Assembly: GCA_022769545.1 (NCBI GenBank)
Contig: JALEJS010000014.1
Coordinates: 62,001 to 126,000 of the forward strand
Reading direction: 5' to 3'
DNA: 64,000 nt
DNA from: Blautia sp.
Lineage (GTDB): Bacteria > Bacillota > Clostridia > Lachnospirales > Lachnospiraceae
This document shows, piece after piece, positions 49,673-58,052 of this stretch. The position numbers were made by a program, and so were the translations under genes. Position 1 is the stretch's first letter. Each line of letters starts with the position of its first letter. A model generated the notes under the pieces. That model ran no database searches and was not told the origin of the DNA. It worked only from the letters and a program-made list of their open reading frames with translations.

Positions 49673-49685
49673 TTATACTTTCTAA

Positions 49686-49714
49686 ATCATAACATCTATC
49701 CCGGTATTTGTCAA
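49686..49714 (-). promoter_or_regulatory. Promoter of the riboswitch transcript
   Basis: TTGACA, a 17-base spacer and TATGAT on the minus strand, starting transcription a few bases before the aptamer. Confidence 0.82.
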
Positions 49715-49782
49715 CTCCCTATTCCGTTCTTCTGTACATCGCAAAGTGCGTCCCCCAAAAACGCAGGAAGCAGCTCTTCTCA

Positions 49783-49815
49783 CAAAATAAATGAGGGGCT
49801 GCCTTTCGGCAGCCC
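49783..49815 (-). terminator. Terminator of the NlpC/P60 coiled-coil protein gene
   Basis: GGGCTGCC-GAAA-GGCAGCCC on the minus strand is followed by CTCATTTATTTTG. It begins about 20 bases past the stop at 49837. Confidence 0.85.
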
Positions 49816-49836
49816 GCTGAATCACTTGATCGAATA

Positions 49837-51243
49837 TTAAACCAGACGTCTTACAGAAAGAATGGTTCTGTATGTGGCATCATTACTGATCTTGATACCG
49901 TCCGTAGAGTTTGATGCATGAACGATCTTACCGTCACCCATGTAAATTGCCACATGACCGCCATAGCAGATCAGGTCGCCCGGCTGTGCGTTTTCATAGG
50001 AAACCTCTGTTCCCGCATTCTGCTGTTCATAAGACGTTCTCGGCAGACTGACTCCAAAGTTTGCATATACACTCTGAACGAATCCGGAACAGTCCGCGCC
50101 GTTTGTCAGGCTGGTTCCGCCCCACACATACGGATTTCCCACAAACTGCGTAGCATAATCCACAACCGAAGATCCGGAACCGGATGAGGAAGACGAAGAA
50201 GCTTCTGCCTGATAATCTTCCATAGACACGGTGTTGTCCGAATCGATTACATTTCCGTACTCATCATACTGAACTTCTCCGGATCCGCTTTCCCCGCCGT
50301 CTTCTGTACTCTCATCACTGCTGCTCTCCTCAGAATCACTCTCGACTTCCTGATACATGATTTCGCCATCTTCATCATACATCACATCACCGTCTTCGTC
50401 ATACATCACTTCATATTCAGGTTCTGTATTCTCTTCTGCATAGCCTTCTTCAGCTTCGGCAGCTGCTTCTGCAGCGGCTGCTTCTGCTGCAGCTCTGGCA
50501 GCTTCTTCCGCAGCAATTCTCTCTGCTTCCATTCTTTCCAGCTCTGCCGTCTGCTCTGCCAACAGGTATGCATACTCATTTGCCTGCTGCTGTGCATATG
50601 CAATTTCGTTGTCGCAATCCGCGGAAATCGCACGTCTCTCATCGATCTGAGCCTGAAGCATAACAGACTGTTCCTGATATGCATTGTGCATTTCTTCCAG
50701 TTCTGCCTTTTCACTGGAATACTGCTGTTCAAGCTTCTGTACTTCCTCAATAGTCTTCACATATTTGTCAAGATTCTGTCTGTCCTGATCATACATCTTC
50801 TGCGTGTATTCTGCTCTGGTGAGAAGATCCGCCAGGTTATCCGCACCCATCATCATCTGCAGCCACGCATCGTTTCCACCCTTTTCATAAAGATACTGGA
50901 TACGCTTTTTCATGGCCTCATACTGTTTCTCCTTCGCATTCTGTGCCTTGGTCAGATTTTCCTGCGTCTGCGCAATCTCATTCGTCTTATTTTCTATATC
51001 GTTTTCCAGAACGCTGATGGAAACCATGACATTGACCAGGTCCGCATCCAGAGCGGAAATTTCACTTTCCAGCTGCTCTTTGGCGTACCAGAGTTCATCA
51101 ATCCTGGAATATGTCGCATCCAGCTGTGCACTGGTCCAGGCCTGTTCCTCTCTCAGTTCCTGTTCTGTTACAGCTCCTACACTGACTACCTGCGCAGCAC
51201 TGATCAGCAGCGCAAGCATTGTACAAACAATTTTTTTCTTCAT
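49837..51243 (-). CDS. Secreted NlpC/P60 peptidoglycan hydrolase with PcsB-like coiled coil
   Basis: A 468-residue exported protein. A signal peptide (about 1-24) is followed by a long coiled coil to about residue 245 (PcsB/CwlO type). An Ala/Glu-rich stretch and an acidic linker with the repeat VMYDEDGDVMYDEDGE come next. The C-terminal NlpC/P60 domain has the catalytic Cys in GADCSGFVQSVY and the His in GGHVAIYMGDGKIVHAS. PcsB-like proteins cleave peptidoglycan at the septum when activated by FtsEX. Monocistronic, with its own promoter and terminator. Confidence 0.9.
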   Translation of the reverse strand: MKKKIVCTMLALLISAAQVVSVGAVTEQELREEQAWTSAQLDATYSRIDELWYAKEQLESEISALDADLVNVMVSISVLENDIENKTNEIAQTQENLTKAQNAKEKQYEAMKKRIQYLYEKGGNDAWLQMMMGADNLADLLTRAEYTQKMYDQDRQNLDKYVKTIEEVQKLEQQYSSEKAELEEMHNAYQEQSVMLQAQIDERRAISADCDNEIAYAQQQANEYAYLLAEQTAELERMEAERIAAEEAARAAAEAAAAEAAAEAEEGYAEENTEPEYEVMYDEDGDVMYDEDGEIMYQEVESDSEESSSDESTEDGGESGSGEVQYDEYGNVIDSDNTVSMEDYQAEASSSSSSGSGSSVVDYATQFVGNPYVWGGTSLTNGADCSGFVQSVYANFGVSLPRTSYEQQNAGTEVSYENAQPGDLICYGGHVAIYMGDGKIVHASNSTDGIKISNDATYRTILSVRRLV

Positions 51244-51307
51244 TTCTATTCACCCTCATTTTATTGCTTTGTAACATTTCTGAAATATGTCTTTTTAATT
51301 CTTTCAC

Positions 51308-51336
51308 ATATTAACATATTGTTACGTCTGATGCAA
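51308..51336 (-). promoter_or_regulatory. Promoter of the PcsB-like gene
   Basis: TTGCAT, a 17-base spacer and TAATAT on the minus strand, about 65 bases ahead of the ATG. Confidence 0.65.
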
Positions 51337-51466
51337 GGGTTTTTTGCAAATTAATTTACATTTTTGTAATAATTAGAAATGTATGTGAAATATATTCATA
51401 CCAAACTGACATTTCCTTGGGACGCACATGAGGGGCAGTCCCAAAACCGCCCCCCAAAAATCTCTT

Positions 51467-52960
51467 CTAGCGGAACAGATCTGCCAGGATCTGATCTGCT
51501 GTCATTTTCTTATAACCGTCCGGATCAGACAGTGTCTGACTGTTCCAACGGAAATAGCTTCCGTTTTTGATGTAATTTCCACTGGATGTATGATAATCAT
51601 ACTTTGTATATCCGGAGAATCTGGACATATATTTCTGTGCCAGTGCAATTGCCTGACTGGAATAGTTTCCGCTTGGTGTAGGTGTTCCCGAAATCTGGCA
51701 TCCTGCCTGCGGAGTAGAGTGGACAATCACCACGCTCATATCCGAACACTGTCCGATGACAATCCAGGTATGTCCGCTGTTATATCCCACATCTCCCGGA
51801 TACAGCCGGTAATTCGTAGCTGCAAGATATGCCTGCGAGCCCACACCACCCCAACCGAGTGATTTGTAATAGGATCCCACATCAGAAGCCACAACCGTGT
51901 AGCCGCTTCCCACACCGGACTTGCTCTGCATTACCTGATAAGCTGCCCAGCCAACAAAGCCGGAACAGTCAAGTCCCTTTGCACGGTTTGTCGTAGACAG
52001 ATCGCGATAGTTATTATAATCATAACTGCTGCTCTGACTGTTATACCACTGAACCCATGTCGGGCTGATTCCCTTTCGGGTGGAATCGTTCCATCCTCCG
52101 CCCCAGACATAGAGCGCCTTTCCTACCGGCTGCAGCGCACCGGCCAGATAATTCTTTATGGTTCTGCTTCCGGTCGGCGAGGTCGTAAGCGAGTTGGAGT
52201 CTGAGGATGTATCAAGTTTTCCGTCACTGGCAAACTGATATTTCACACCATCGATCGTCTTTGTTCCTTTCGCCATATGCCCAGTGGACGGATCAAAATA
52301 GTATTTGTCTCCGGTGGATTTGTTGGTTACCCACCCGGTAGCCATAATTCCATTGTTTTTATAAAAATAATATGTGTTTCCGGAGGACGTTACAAAGCCT
52401 TTGCACATCACCCCGGTTGATTTCTTAAAGTATCGCTTGCGTCCCTGGGTATCCGACATCCATCCGGTAGCCATCTGACCGGTCTTCTTTCGAAAATAAC
52501 GGGTCTCTCCCTTACTGTTGGTAAGGAATTTACCCATATACGCCGTACCGTTTTTCTTGTTCAGATAATAATATTTGCCATCCAGCTTTAACCAGCCTGT
52601 CTGCATATATCCGCTGGAATTAAAATATCTGCGTACCGTACCTGCAGAATTCACAGCCCAGCCAACCAGCATCTGACCATTGGACGGAAGAAAATAGCGA
52701 TATCCGGTACTGTTCTTTGCCCACCCGGTATACATTACACCCGTACTTTTGTTGAAATAGTAATATTTACCGCCAAGCTTCAGCCATCCCTTGACCCTCT
52801 TGCCATCTTTATAATAGTATGTATAATTTCCCTGTTTTACGAAACCGGTGGTCGCAGCCTGAACCTGATGCTCCTGCGTCCGCACAGTAAACCCTGCTGC
52901 AAGCAGCATCATCAGGAGCAATATTCCCCACAGTTTCCATTTTTTATGATTCTTCAGCAT
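51467..52960 (-). CDS. Secreted cell-wall-binding-repeat protein with NlpC/P60-like amidase domain
   Basis: A 497-residue exported protein. A signal peptide (1-36) is followed by about eight to nine cell-wall-binding repeats of roughly 20 residues (GWLKLGGKYYYFNKSTGVMYTGW and similar, the choline-binding type), to about residue 245. The C-terminal part is an NlpC/P60-like hydrolase with AKGLDCSGFVGWAAYQ and SGHTWIVIG. Such proteins attach to teichoic acid or polysaccharide and cut peptide bonds in the wall. The N-terminal domain is built of Trp/Tyr-rich beta hairpins. No obvious terminator with a T-run follows. Confidence 0.88.
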   Translation of the reverse strand: MLKNHKKWKLWGILLLMMLLAAGFTVRTQEHQVQAATTGFVKQGNYTYYYKDGKRVKGWLKLGGKYYYFNKSTGVMYTGWAKNSTGYRYFLPSNGQMLVGWAVNSAGTVRRYFNSSGYMQTGWLKLDGKYYYLNKKNGTAYMGKFLTNSKGETRYFRKKTGQMATGWMSDTQGRKRYFKKSTGVMCKGFVTSSGNTYYFYKNNGIMATGWVTNKSTGDKYYFDPSTGHMAKGTKTIDGVKYQFASDGKLDTSSDSNSLTTSPTGSRTIKNYLAGALQPVGKALYVWGGGWNDSTRKGISPTWVQWYNSQSSSYDYNNYRDLSTTNRAKGLDCSGFVGWAAYQVMQSKSGVGSGYTVVASDVGSYYKSLGWGGVGSQAYLAATNYRLYPGDVGYNSGHTWIVIGQCSDMSVVIVHSTPQAGCQISGTPTPSGNYSSQAIALAQKYMSRFSGYTKYDYHTSSGNYIKNGSYFRWNSQTLSDPDGYKKMTADQILADLFR

Positions 52961-53020
52961 GATAACCTTCCTTTACTGTCAAATACATTTTTTACAATTT
53001 TGTTACATATTTATGTATTC

Positions 53021-53049
53021 ATTATATATTATCTTTTTCCTTTCGTCAA
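53021..53049 (-). promoter_or_regulatory. Promoter of the cell-wall-binding protein gene
   Basis: TTGACG, a 17-base spacer and TATAAT on the minus strand, about 60 bases ahead of the start codon. Confidence 0.78.
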
Positions 53050-53087
53050 TTAAAATTTATAAACATATGATAAGCTGCCCGCAAAAC

Positions 53088-53125
53088 GCAAAAAAACCAC
53101 GTACTCTGTTTTCAGAATACGTGGT
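53088..53125 (-). terminator. Terminator of ddh
   Basis: ACCACGTATTCTG pairs with CAGAGTACGTGGT on the minus strand and TTTTTTTGCG follows. Confidence 0.88.
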
Positions 53126-53165
53126 ATCAGACTTCTTCGTTATTGTTTTTTCCTGCCATCCGCTA

Positions 53166-54152
53166 TCAAAGCAAATGCTTTCTCAGTTCTGCTCCGTCCA
53201 GTGCACTCAGATATGCCGGTGCAACATCAAACACCGTTTTACATCCGGTCTGCCCTTCCTGATTCATGCGATAAGCAGCTCTGGCATATGCCACAATGAC
53301 AGAGGCCGTGAATTCCGGATTGGAATCCAGCTTCAGGCTGTACTCGATCACATGGCTGTTTTCATCATTCCATCCTGTTTTTCCGCTTCGAATCACAAAT
53401 CCGCCATGGGGGATCCCACTGTGATCACGTTTCAGCTCTTCTTCCGAGATAAAATGAACCGTTGTGTCATAATCTGCAAAATAGTTTGGCATCGTTTTGA
53501 TTTCCTGCTCAATACGGGCAAGATCCGCGCCTTCCTCAGCAACGACAAAGCACTCTCTTGTGTGTTTTTCTCTGGTTGTCAGATCCGGGTTCTCACCTGC
53601 CCTTACCGCAGCAAGCGCACTGTCCACCGGAATCGTATACTGCTTTGCATCTCTGACACCGTCAATCCGTCGAATCGCGTCAGAATGTCCCTGGCTGACG
53701 CCCTTTCCCCAGAACGTATAATCCTTTCCGTTTGTGAGGATTGCATTGGCGTACATACGGTTCAGAGAAAACATTCCCGGATCCCAGCCGACAGAGATAA
53801 TTCCCACATGTCCGGATGCCGCAGCTGCCGCATCCACATTGGCAAAATGCTCCGGAATTTTCGCATGTGTATCAAAGCTGTCCACCACATTGAACCACTG
53901 TACATATTTCGGTGTCTGCACCGGAAGATCTGTCGCACTTCCTCCGCAAATAATCAGAACATCTATCTCATCCTTTTTCTTTTCTGCCTCGTCCACAGAA
54001 TATACCGCTGCTCCCGGTGTCAGAATATTAACTGTTTTCGGATCACGGCGTGTAAAAACCGCCTTCAGTTCAAGATCCGGATTATGTTTGATGGCGCACT
54101 CCACGCCCCGTCCAAGATTTCCATATCCCAGAATACCGATACGAATACTCAT
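53166..54152 (-). CDS. ddh: meso-Diaminopimelate D-dehydrogenase
   Basis: 328 residues from the ATG at 54152 (MSIRIGILGYGNLGRG), 5 bases after GGAGGAAC; the track starts 7 codons upstream at a GTG. The Rossmann motif is GILGYGNLGRGVE, followed by VFTRRDPKTV. SVGWDPGMFSLNR and the FWGKGVSQGHSDAIRRIDGV segment are diagnostic of the meso-DAP dehydrogenase family. It makes meso-diaminopimelate from tetrahydrodipicolinate in one step, bypassing the succinylase or aminotransferase routes. With LysA it completes lysine synthesis, and it supplies peptidoglycan. Confidence 0.95.
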   Translation of the reverse strand: MSIRIGILGYGNLGRGVECAIKHNPDLELKAVFTRRDPKTVNILTPGAAVYSVDEAEKKKDEIDVLIICGGSATDLPVQTPKYVQWFNVVDSFDTHAKIPEHFANVDAAAAASGHVGIISVGWDPGMFSLNRMYANAILTNGKDYTFWGKGVSQGHSDAIRRIDGVRDAKQYTIPVDSALAAVRAGENPDLTTREKHTRECFVVAEEGADLARIEQEIKTMPNYFADYDTTVHFISEEELKRDHSGIPHGGFVIRSGKTGWNDENSHVIEYSLKLDSNPEFTASVIVAYARAAYRMNQEGQTGCKTVFDVAPAYLSALDGAELRKHLL

Positions 54153-54231
54153 TTCAAGTTCCTCCGTCCTCACAATTTATTACGTTACTATGGTAATCTT
54201 TTCGACCGTAAAAGTCAAATATTTTTTTCTG

Positions 54232-54858
54232 TCAACAGCACAAAATCCTGCCAGGACAGCACAGATTACAAGCCAAATTGGCAAGACAGAGTTTCATGCA
54301 GAAGTCTCCCTGGTCGGATGGCATGCCGCCAAAAGGATTCTGCATCTCCTGATACCAGCTTCCTCCGCCTTCCATTCTCTGCAGAAGTGCCCGATACTGC
54401 ACGTTATCCGGTTCCAGGCGCACTGCCTCACGGATGTGGTTCCGCGCATTTACATTATTCCCCAGCCCCATATTGGCCATTGCCGAAAGATAGTACCACT
54501 GACCATTTTTCTGCTGAAGAGAAGAAAGAACATTCAGGGCCTCCCGATAATGGCCATTCTGAATATAATTTGCTGCCGCCTGGCGGCGAACACTCTCTTC
54601 ATCCTGGTATTCCGTCCTGCGTGCACCGTCAAATCCTCCAAACGAACCGGTTCCGTTCGAAGATCCGTATTCACGTTCTTTCATGATCTGGTCATACGCC
54701 TGCTGTATTTCCTTGAATTTTTCTTCCGCTTCTTTTTTATTCGGATTGTTGATATTTGCATCCGGATGATATTTTCGGCTCAATTTCCGGTAAGCTTTTT
54801 TTATTTCCTCATCCGATGCTGTTCTCGATACTCCGAGAACACTGTATGGATCAAACAT
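54232..54858 (-). CDS. DnaJ-domain protein with TPR-like region and Cys-rich tail
   Basis: 208 residues from the ATG at 54858 ([18 protein letters not shown]), chosen because the J domain starts there. The J domain (1-70) has the HPD motif in [11 protein letters not shown] Gly/Ser linker follows, then a TPR-like helical repeat ([36 protein letters not shown]). The tail is rich in Cys: [22 protein letters not shown]. It overlaps the upstream DUF5685 gene by 8 bases. The protein would recruit DnaK; the specific client is unknown. Confidence 0.88.
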   Translation of the reverse strand: MFDPYSVLGVSRTASDEEIKKAYRKLSRKYHPDANINNPNKKEAEEKFKEIQQAYDQIMKEREYGSSNGTGSFGGFDGARRTEYQDEESVRRQAAANYIQNGHYREALNVLSSLQQKNGQWYYLSAMANMGLGNNVNARNHIREAVRLEPDNVQYRALLQRMEGGGSWYQEMQNPFGGMPSDQGDFCMKLCLANLACNLCCPGRILCC

Positions 54859-55696
54859 CTTTTTTCTCCCGTTCTTCTTTTCTCTTCCGACAGGTCGCTT
54901 CAAACCGGCACCACACTCCGGAATACAGGATATTACGAAGAATATCCCCATACTTTATAATAGGAAGTTTCTCAAATTCCCTGCTGCATTCTGCCATCAT
55001 CATAATCAGAAGATTTTTTACCTGATCCGGAAAGTCTTCTTTCCGGTAATCTTCGCGAAATGGATTGTAGCTGCCGCTTTTCACATCCTTTTCCACATCC
55101 TCGAATGCATCCAGAAGATAGATGAATTTTCCAAGATAAAATCCCATTCTCCGAATGGTTCCTTCCCAGACATCCTCCCTGCAGACAAGGATTTCTTCCA
55201 TGATTCTTCCGAAACAGCCGGCAACTCTGTCCACATCTGTCTCTCCCTTTTTCTCCAGTCCGGACAGTTCTTCCAGCCTGGAAATAAGAACCTCTGATTT
55301 CCCGGCATACGTGTGACGCAGCCGGACACAGTTGTGTTCCAAAAGCTTTGCGTAGGAAAGCCGGGATACTTTTTTATCATCCTTCCAGTCGTCGAGGCAC
55401 TTATAATATGACAAAAGAACATTCATATCTGCCGCATACTCAGTAAATTCATTCTTCCTGACCGGCTGCTTTCTCACAGGATGCATGACACAGTGTGTTG
55501 TTCCGACAAATGTTTTCGGCTCATACAGGCCACTGAGGAGCAGAATCACAAAGGTCATATCATAAGTAAGAGAAAGCTGCCCCGTGATCCCGAATCGCTC
55601 CCTCAGTTCCCTGCAAAGTCCGCAGTAAAAGGATCGGTAAACATCATAATCCTTACATTTGATTTCCGGTTTATTGATGGTTATATAACCAAACAT
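54851..55696 (-). CDS. DUF5685 family protein
   Basis: A 281-residue helical protein with an N-terminal [35 protein letters not shown], containing CGLC, and later CVMHP, typical of DUF5685. The central region has DDWKDDKKV and [12 protein letters not shown], acidic pairs somewhat like those of isoprenoid-synthase folds, which fits only loosely. It is encoded between a zinc-ribbon membrane protein and a DnaJ protein, an arrangement I associate with Lachnospiraceae. Function unknown. Confidence 0.75.
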   Translation of the reverse strand: MFGYITINKPEIKCKDYDVYRSFYCGLCRELRERFGITGQLSLTYDMTFVILLLSGLYEPKTFVGTTHCVMHPVRKQPVRKNEFTEYAADMNVLLSYYKCLDDWKDDKKVSRLSYAKLLEHNCVRLRHTYAGKSEVLISRLEELSGLEKKGETDVDRVAGCFGRIMEEILVCREDVWEGTIRRMGFYLGKFIYLLDAFEDVEKDVKSGSYNPFREDYRKEDFPDQVKNLLIMMMAECSREFEKLPIIKYGDILRNILYSGVWCRFEATCRKRKEEREKKDV

Positions 55697-55697
55697 C

Positions 55698-56108
55698 TTA
55701 ACTCCTCTTTATAAACTTCGTATGACATTTCGGACAGTCAATTTCAATCTTTCCCTTTCCACGTGGAATCCGGATTTTCTGGCCGCATCCCGGGCAGGAA
55801 TAAATATGATGTGTCTTTCTCTGCCCCATCAGATTTTTTTCCTGCTGTATCCGGCTGCGGATCTTCTCTGTAGCCGAAAGATATTTCTGATTTTCCTGAT
55901 AGCGTTTCTGATGATCTCTGGATAAAATACGAAAATATGTATATACGAGCAAAATCAGTCCCAGCAGATCAAGGGCAGAACCAAGATTCCCGTTCCTGCT
56001 GCAGAACAGCGACAATACAATCAGAACGCAGGCCAGAATACTGGTAAATCTGGCAAACGGATCCGCGCCATAACGTCCCTGCATGAATCTGTTAAACTTA
56101 TCTCTCAT
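55698..56108 (-). CDS. Small membrane protein with C-terminal zinc ribbon
   Basis: 136 residues. Two adjacent membrane segments lie at about 23-39 and 46-63 (TSILACVLIVLSLFC, LDLLGLILLVYTYF). A basic helix follows, and the C-terminal zinc ribbon is CPGCGQKIRIP and CPKCHTKF. It is the first of three genes ending with the DnaJ protein; the next gene starts immediately downstream. Likely partners with the DUF5685 and DnaJ proteins; function unknown. Confidence 0.75.
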   Translation of the reverse strand: MRDKFNRFMQGRYGADPFARFTSILACVLIVLSLFCSRNGNLGSALDLLGLILLVYTYFRILSRDHQKRYQENQKYLSATEKIRSRIQQEKNLMGQRKTHHIYSCPGCGQKIRIPRGKGKIEIDCPKCHTKFIKRS

Positions 56109-56120
56109 AAATATATCCTC

Positions 56121-56630
56121 TCAGTCTTCCCGGATCAGTGTTTTCACAACTTCTGCAATATACATGGTGTGATAGTCCTTGTCCGGATACCATCTGGCAT
56201 CATTCTGATCATCGTCAAAGCACTCCGGCTTTATCGTATCATGATACATTTTTCTGCACACCATGATCATGTCCGCCTCCGCAATGCCGGCTGTCCCATC
56301 GACAAAGCAGGGGGTCAGCCCGGCTTCTTTTATCTTATCGATTCCCTTACCGGTCACTTTTCCGCAGTATCCCAGTTCTTTGCGGTATTTCTCTCCCAGC
56401 ACGGAAATCGTAAAATACTCATTACTGTCCACAAATTCTTTTGTGTATCTCTGCGGGCGAATATAGACTGTCACAGCATTTTTTCCCCACATAACACCCA
56501 TACCGCCCCAGCTTGCCGTCATGGTATTGCATTTTTTTTCATCACCAGCCGTGATCAGAAGCCACTCTTTACCGATTTTTGTAAATGGATTAAACATCAG
56601 AGTTTCTGTATCTGTTTCCCGAAATCCCAT
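56121..56630 (-). CDS. Flavin reductase-like FMN-binding protein
   Basis: A 169-residue flavin reductase-like domain: WLLITAGDEKKCNTMTASWGGMGVMWGKN and VYIRPQRYTKEFVDSNEYFTISVLGE are typical of the split-barrel FMN-binding family (flavoredoxin and related). It would bind FMN and transfer electrons or reduce flavin with NAD(P)H. A GGAGG-type site precedes the start. It lies 22 bases after the RlmI gene and may share its transcript. Confidence 0.85.
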   Translation of the reverse strand: MGFRETDTETLMFNPFTKIGKEWLLITAGDEKKCNTMTASWGGMGVMWGKNAVTVYIRPQRYTKEFVDSNEYFTISVLGEKYRKELGYCGKVTGKGIDKIKEAGLTPCFVDGTAGIAEADMIMVCRKMYHDTIKPECFDDDQNDARWYPDKDYHTMYIAEVVKTLIRED

Positions 56631-56652
56631 TTTTCATTCCTCCTTGTTTTCT

Positions 56653-57855
56653 TTACTGTTCGTCCATCACCTGGAAAATATAAAATTTCAAATAATAGGA
56701 TTCATCCGCCGACCACAGAATCGGATGATCCGGCGCCTGCGTTCTGTACTCCACCTGCCGCAGACGTTTATGCACATTTCTTCCGGCCTGCGCAATGGTC
56801 TGCGTAAACAGTTCGTAATCCATAAAGTGAGAGCAGGAACAGGTTGCCAGAAAGCCTCCGTCTTTCACCAGCTTCATTGCCCGAAGATTGATTTCCCGGT
56901 ATCCTTTCACTGCATTCTTCACAGAATTTCTGGATTTGGTAAAAGCAGGCGGATCCAGTATTACCACATCAAATTTTTCTCCCTGCTGTTCCAGCCGCGG
57001 AAGAAGTTCAAACACATCCTCGCAGATAAACTTCACACGGTCCGACAGGCCATTCAGACCGGCATTTCTCTGCGCCTGATCGACTGCCAGCTGCGATGCA
57101 TCTACTCCAATGACGCTCTTTGCACCGGCAATTCCCGCATTCAGTGCAAATGAACCCGTATGGGTAAAGCAATCCAGCACCTTCGCATCTCTGCAGAGTT
57201 TCTGTATGGCCAGACGGTTATACTTCTGGTCCAGAAAGAATCCCGTCTTCTGACCATCTTTAATATCCACTTCGTATTTCACGCCATTTTCCTCAATGGT
57301 CACCGTTGTCGGGAATTCTTCTCCAATAAATCCCTTTACCAGTTCCATTCCCTCCTGCCGCCGCACCTTGGCATCACTGCGCTCATAGATCCCCCGGATC
57401 ACAATTTCATCCTCTGCCAGAATCTCTTTCAGAAGCCTGAGAATCGTAAGTTTCATGCGGTCAATTCCCAGCGCCAGCGACTGTACCACAAGAACATCCG
57501 AGAATTTATCCACCACCAGTCCGGGCAGAAAATCTGCTTCTCCGAATATCAGCCGACAGCTTCCGGTGTCTGTCACCTTCTTTCGATATTCCCATGCGGC
57601 CTGCACCCGTTTTTTCAAAAATGTTTCATCAATTTCCTGTCTCTCATTGCGTGTCATCATACGAACCGCAATCTTTGAATTCCGGTTGATAAAGCCTCTG
57701 CCCATGGGATATCCGTCAAAATCATGAACCAGAACAATGTCACCATTCACATAGCTTCCCACGATGCTGGCGATCTCATTATCAAACACCCACATTCCGC
57801 CGGATTTCAGGATCCGTCCTTCTCCCTTTTTCAATGTCACAACAGCAAGACCCAT
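56653..57855 (-). CDS. rlmI: 23S rRNA (cytosine-C5) methyltransferase RlmI-like
   Basis: A 400-residue class I SAM methyltransferase. An N-terminal PUA domain (about 1-75) contains WVFDNEIASIVG. The catalytic domain has VLDCFTHTGSFALNAG for SAM binding, VILDPPAFTKSR (motif IV) and the catalytic Cys in LATCSCSHFM. The length fits RlmI/RlmK-type proteins. It likely methylates a cytosine of 23S rRNA; position 1962 for E. coli RlmI is inferred here by homology only. The start has an AAAGGAG site. Confidence 0.9.
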   Translation of the reverse strand: MGLAVVTLKKGEGRILKSGGMWVFDNEIASIVGSYVNGDIVLVHDFDGYPMGRGFINRNSKIAVRMMTRNERQEIDETFLKKRVQAAWEYRKKVTDTGSCRLIFGEADFLPGLVVDKFSDVLVVQSLALGIDRMKLTILRLLKEILAEDEIVIRGIYERSDAKVRRQEGMELVKGFIGEEFPTTVTIEENGVKYEVDIKDGQKTGFFLDQKYNRLAIQKLCRDAKVLDCFTHTGSFALNAGIAGAKSVIGVDASQLAVDQAQRNAGLNGLSDRVKFICEDVFELLPRLEQQGEKFDVVILDPPAFTKSRNSVKNAVKGYREINLRAMKLVKDGGFLATCSCSHFMDYELFTQTIAQAGRNVHKRLRQVEYRTQAPDHPILWSADESYYLKFYIFQVMDEQ

Positions 57856-58002
57856 CTGCCATTCTCCTTTATTTTGGAATATTTTTTTATTTTATCACAG
57901 AGCCGTCCGGATTTCCAGCCATTCTCCCCATAAGTCCCGCAAATCACAGAAACTTCACATCTCCGAACTTATTTCTTCGTTTCTCCTCCGGTCTGATAAA
58001 GA

Positions 58003-58033
58003 CAAAACGCCGCCGGCAAAATGCCGGCAGCGT
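58003..58033 (-). terminator. Terminator of the DUF1002 gene
   Basis: ACGC-T-GCCGGC pairs with GCCGGC-G-GCGT and a short T-run follows on the minus strand. It is about 20 bases past the stop. Confidence 0.75.
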
Positions 58034-58052
58034 TCTGGTTTTCAACGTCCTG

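Noticed and set aside
51420-51466. Hairpin near TTGGGAC/GTCCCAA as a terminator of the cell-wall-binding protein
   Set aside because: The stem is present but no T-run follows on the minus strand, so it was not called.
52959-54686. A 575-residue plus-strand frame
   Set aside because: It is antisense to ddh and the DnaJ gene, whose minus-strand products have clear domains and ribosome sites.
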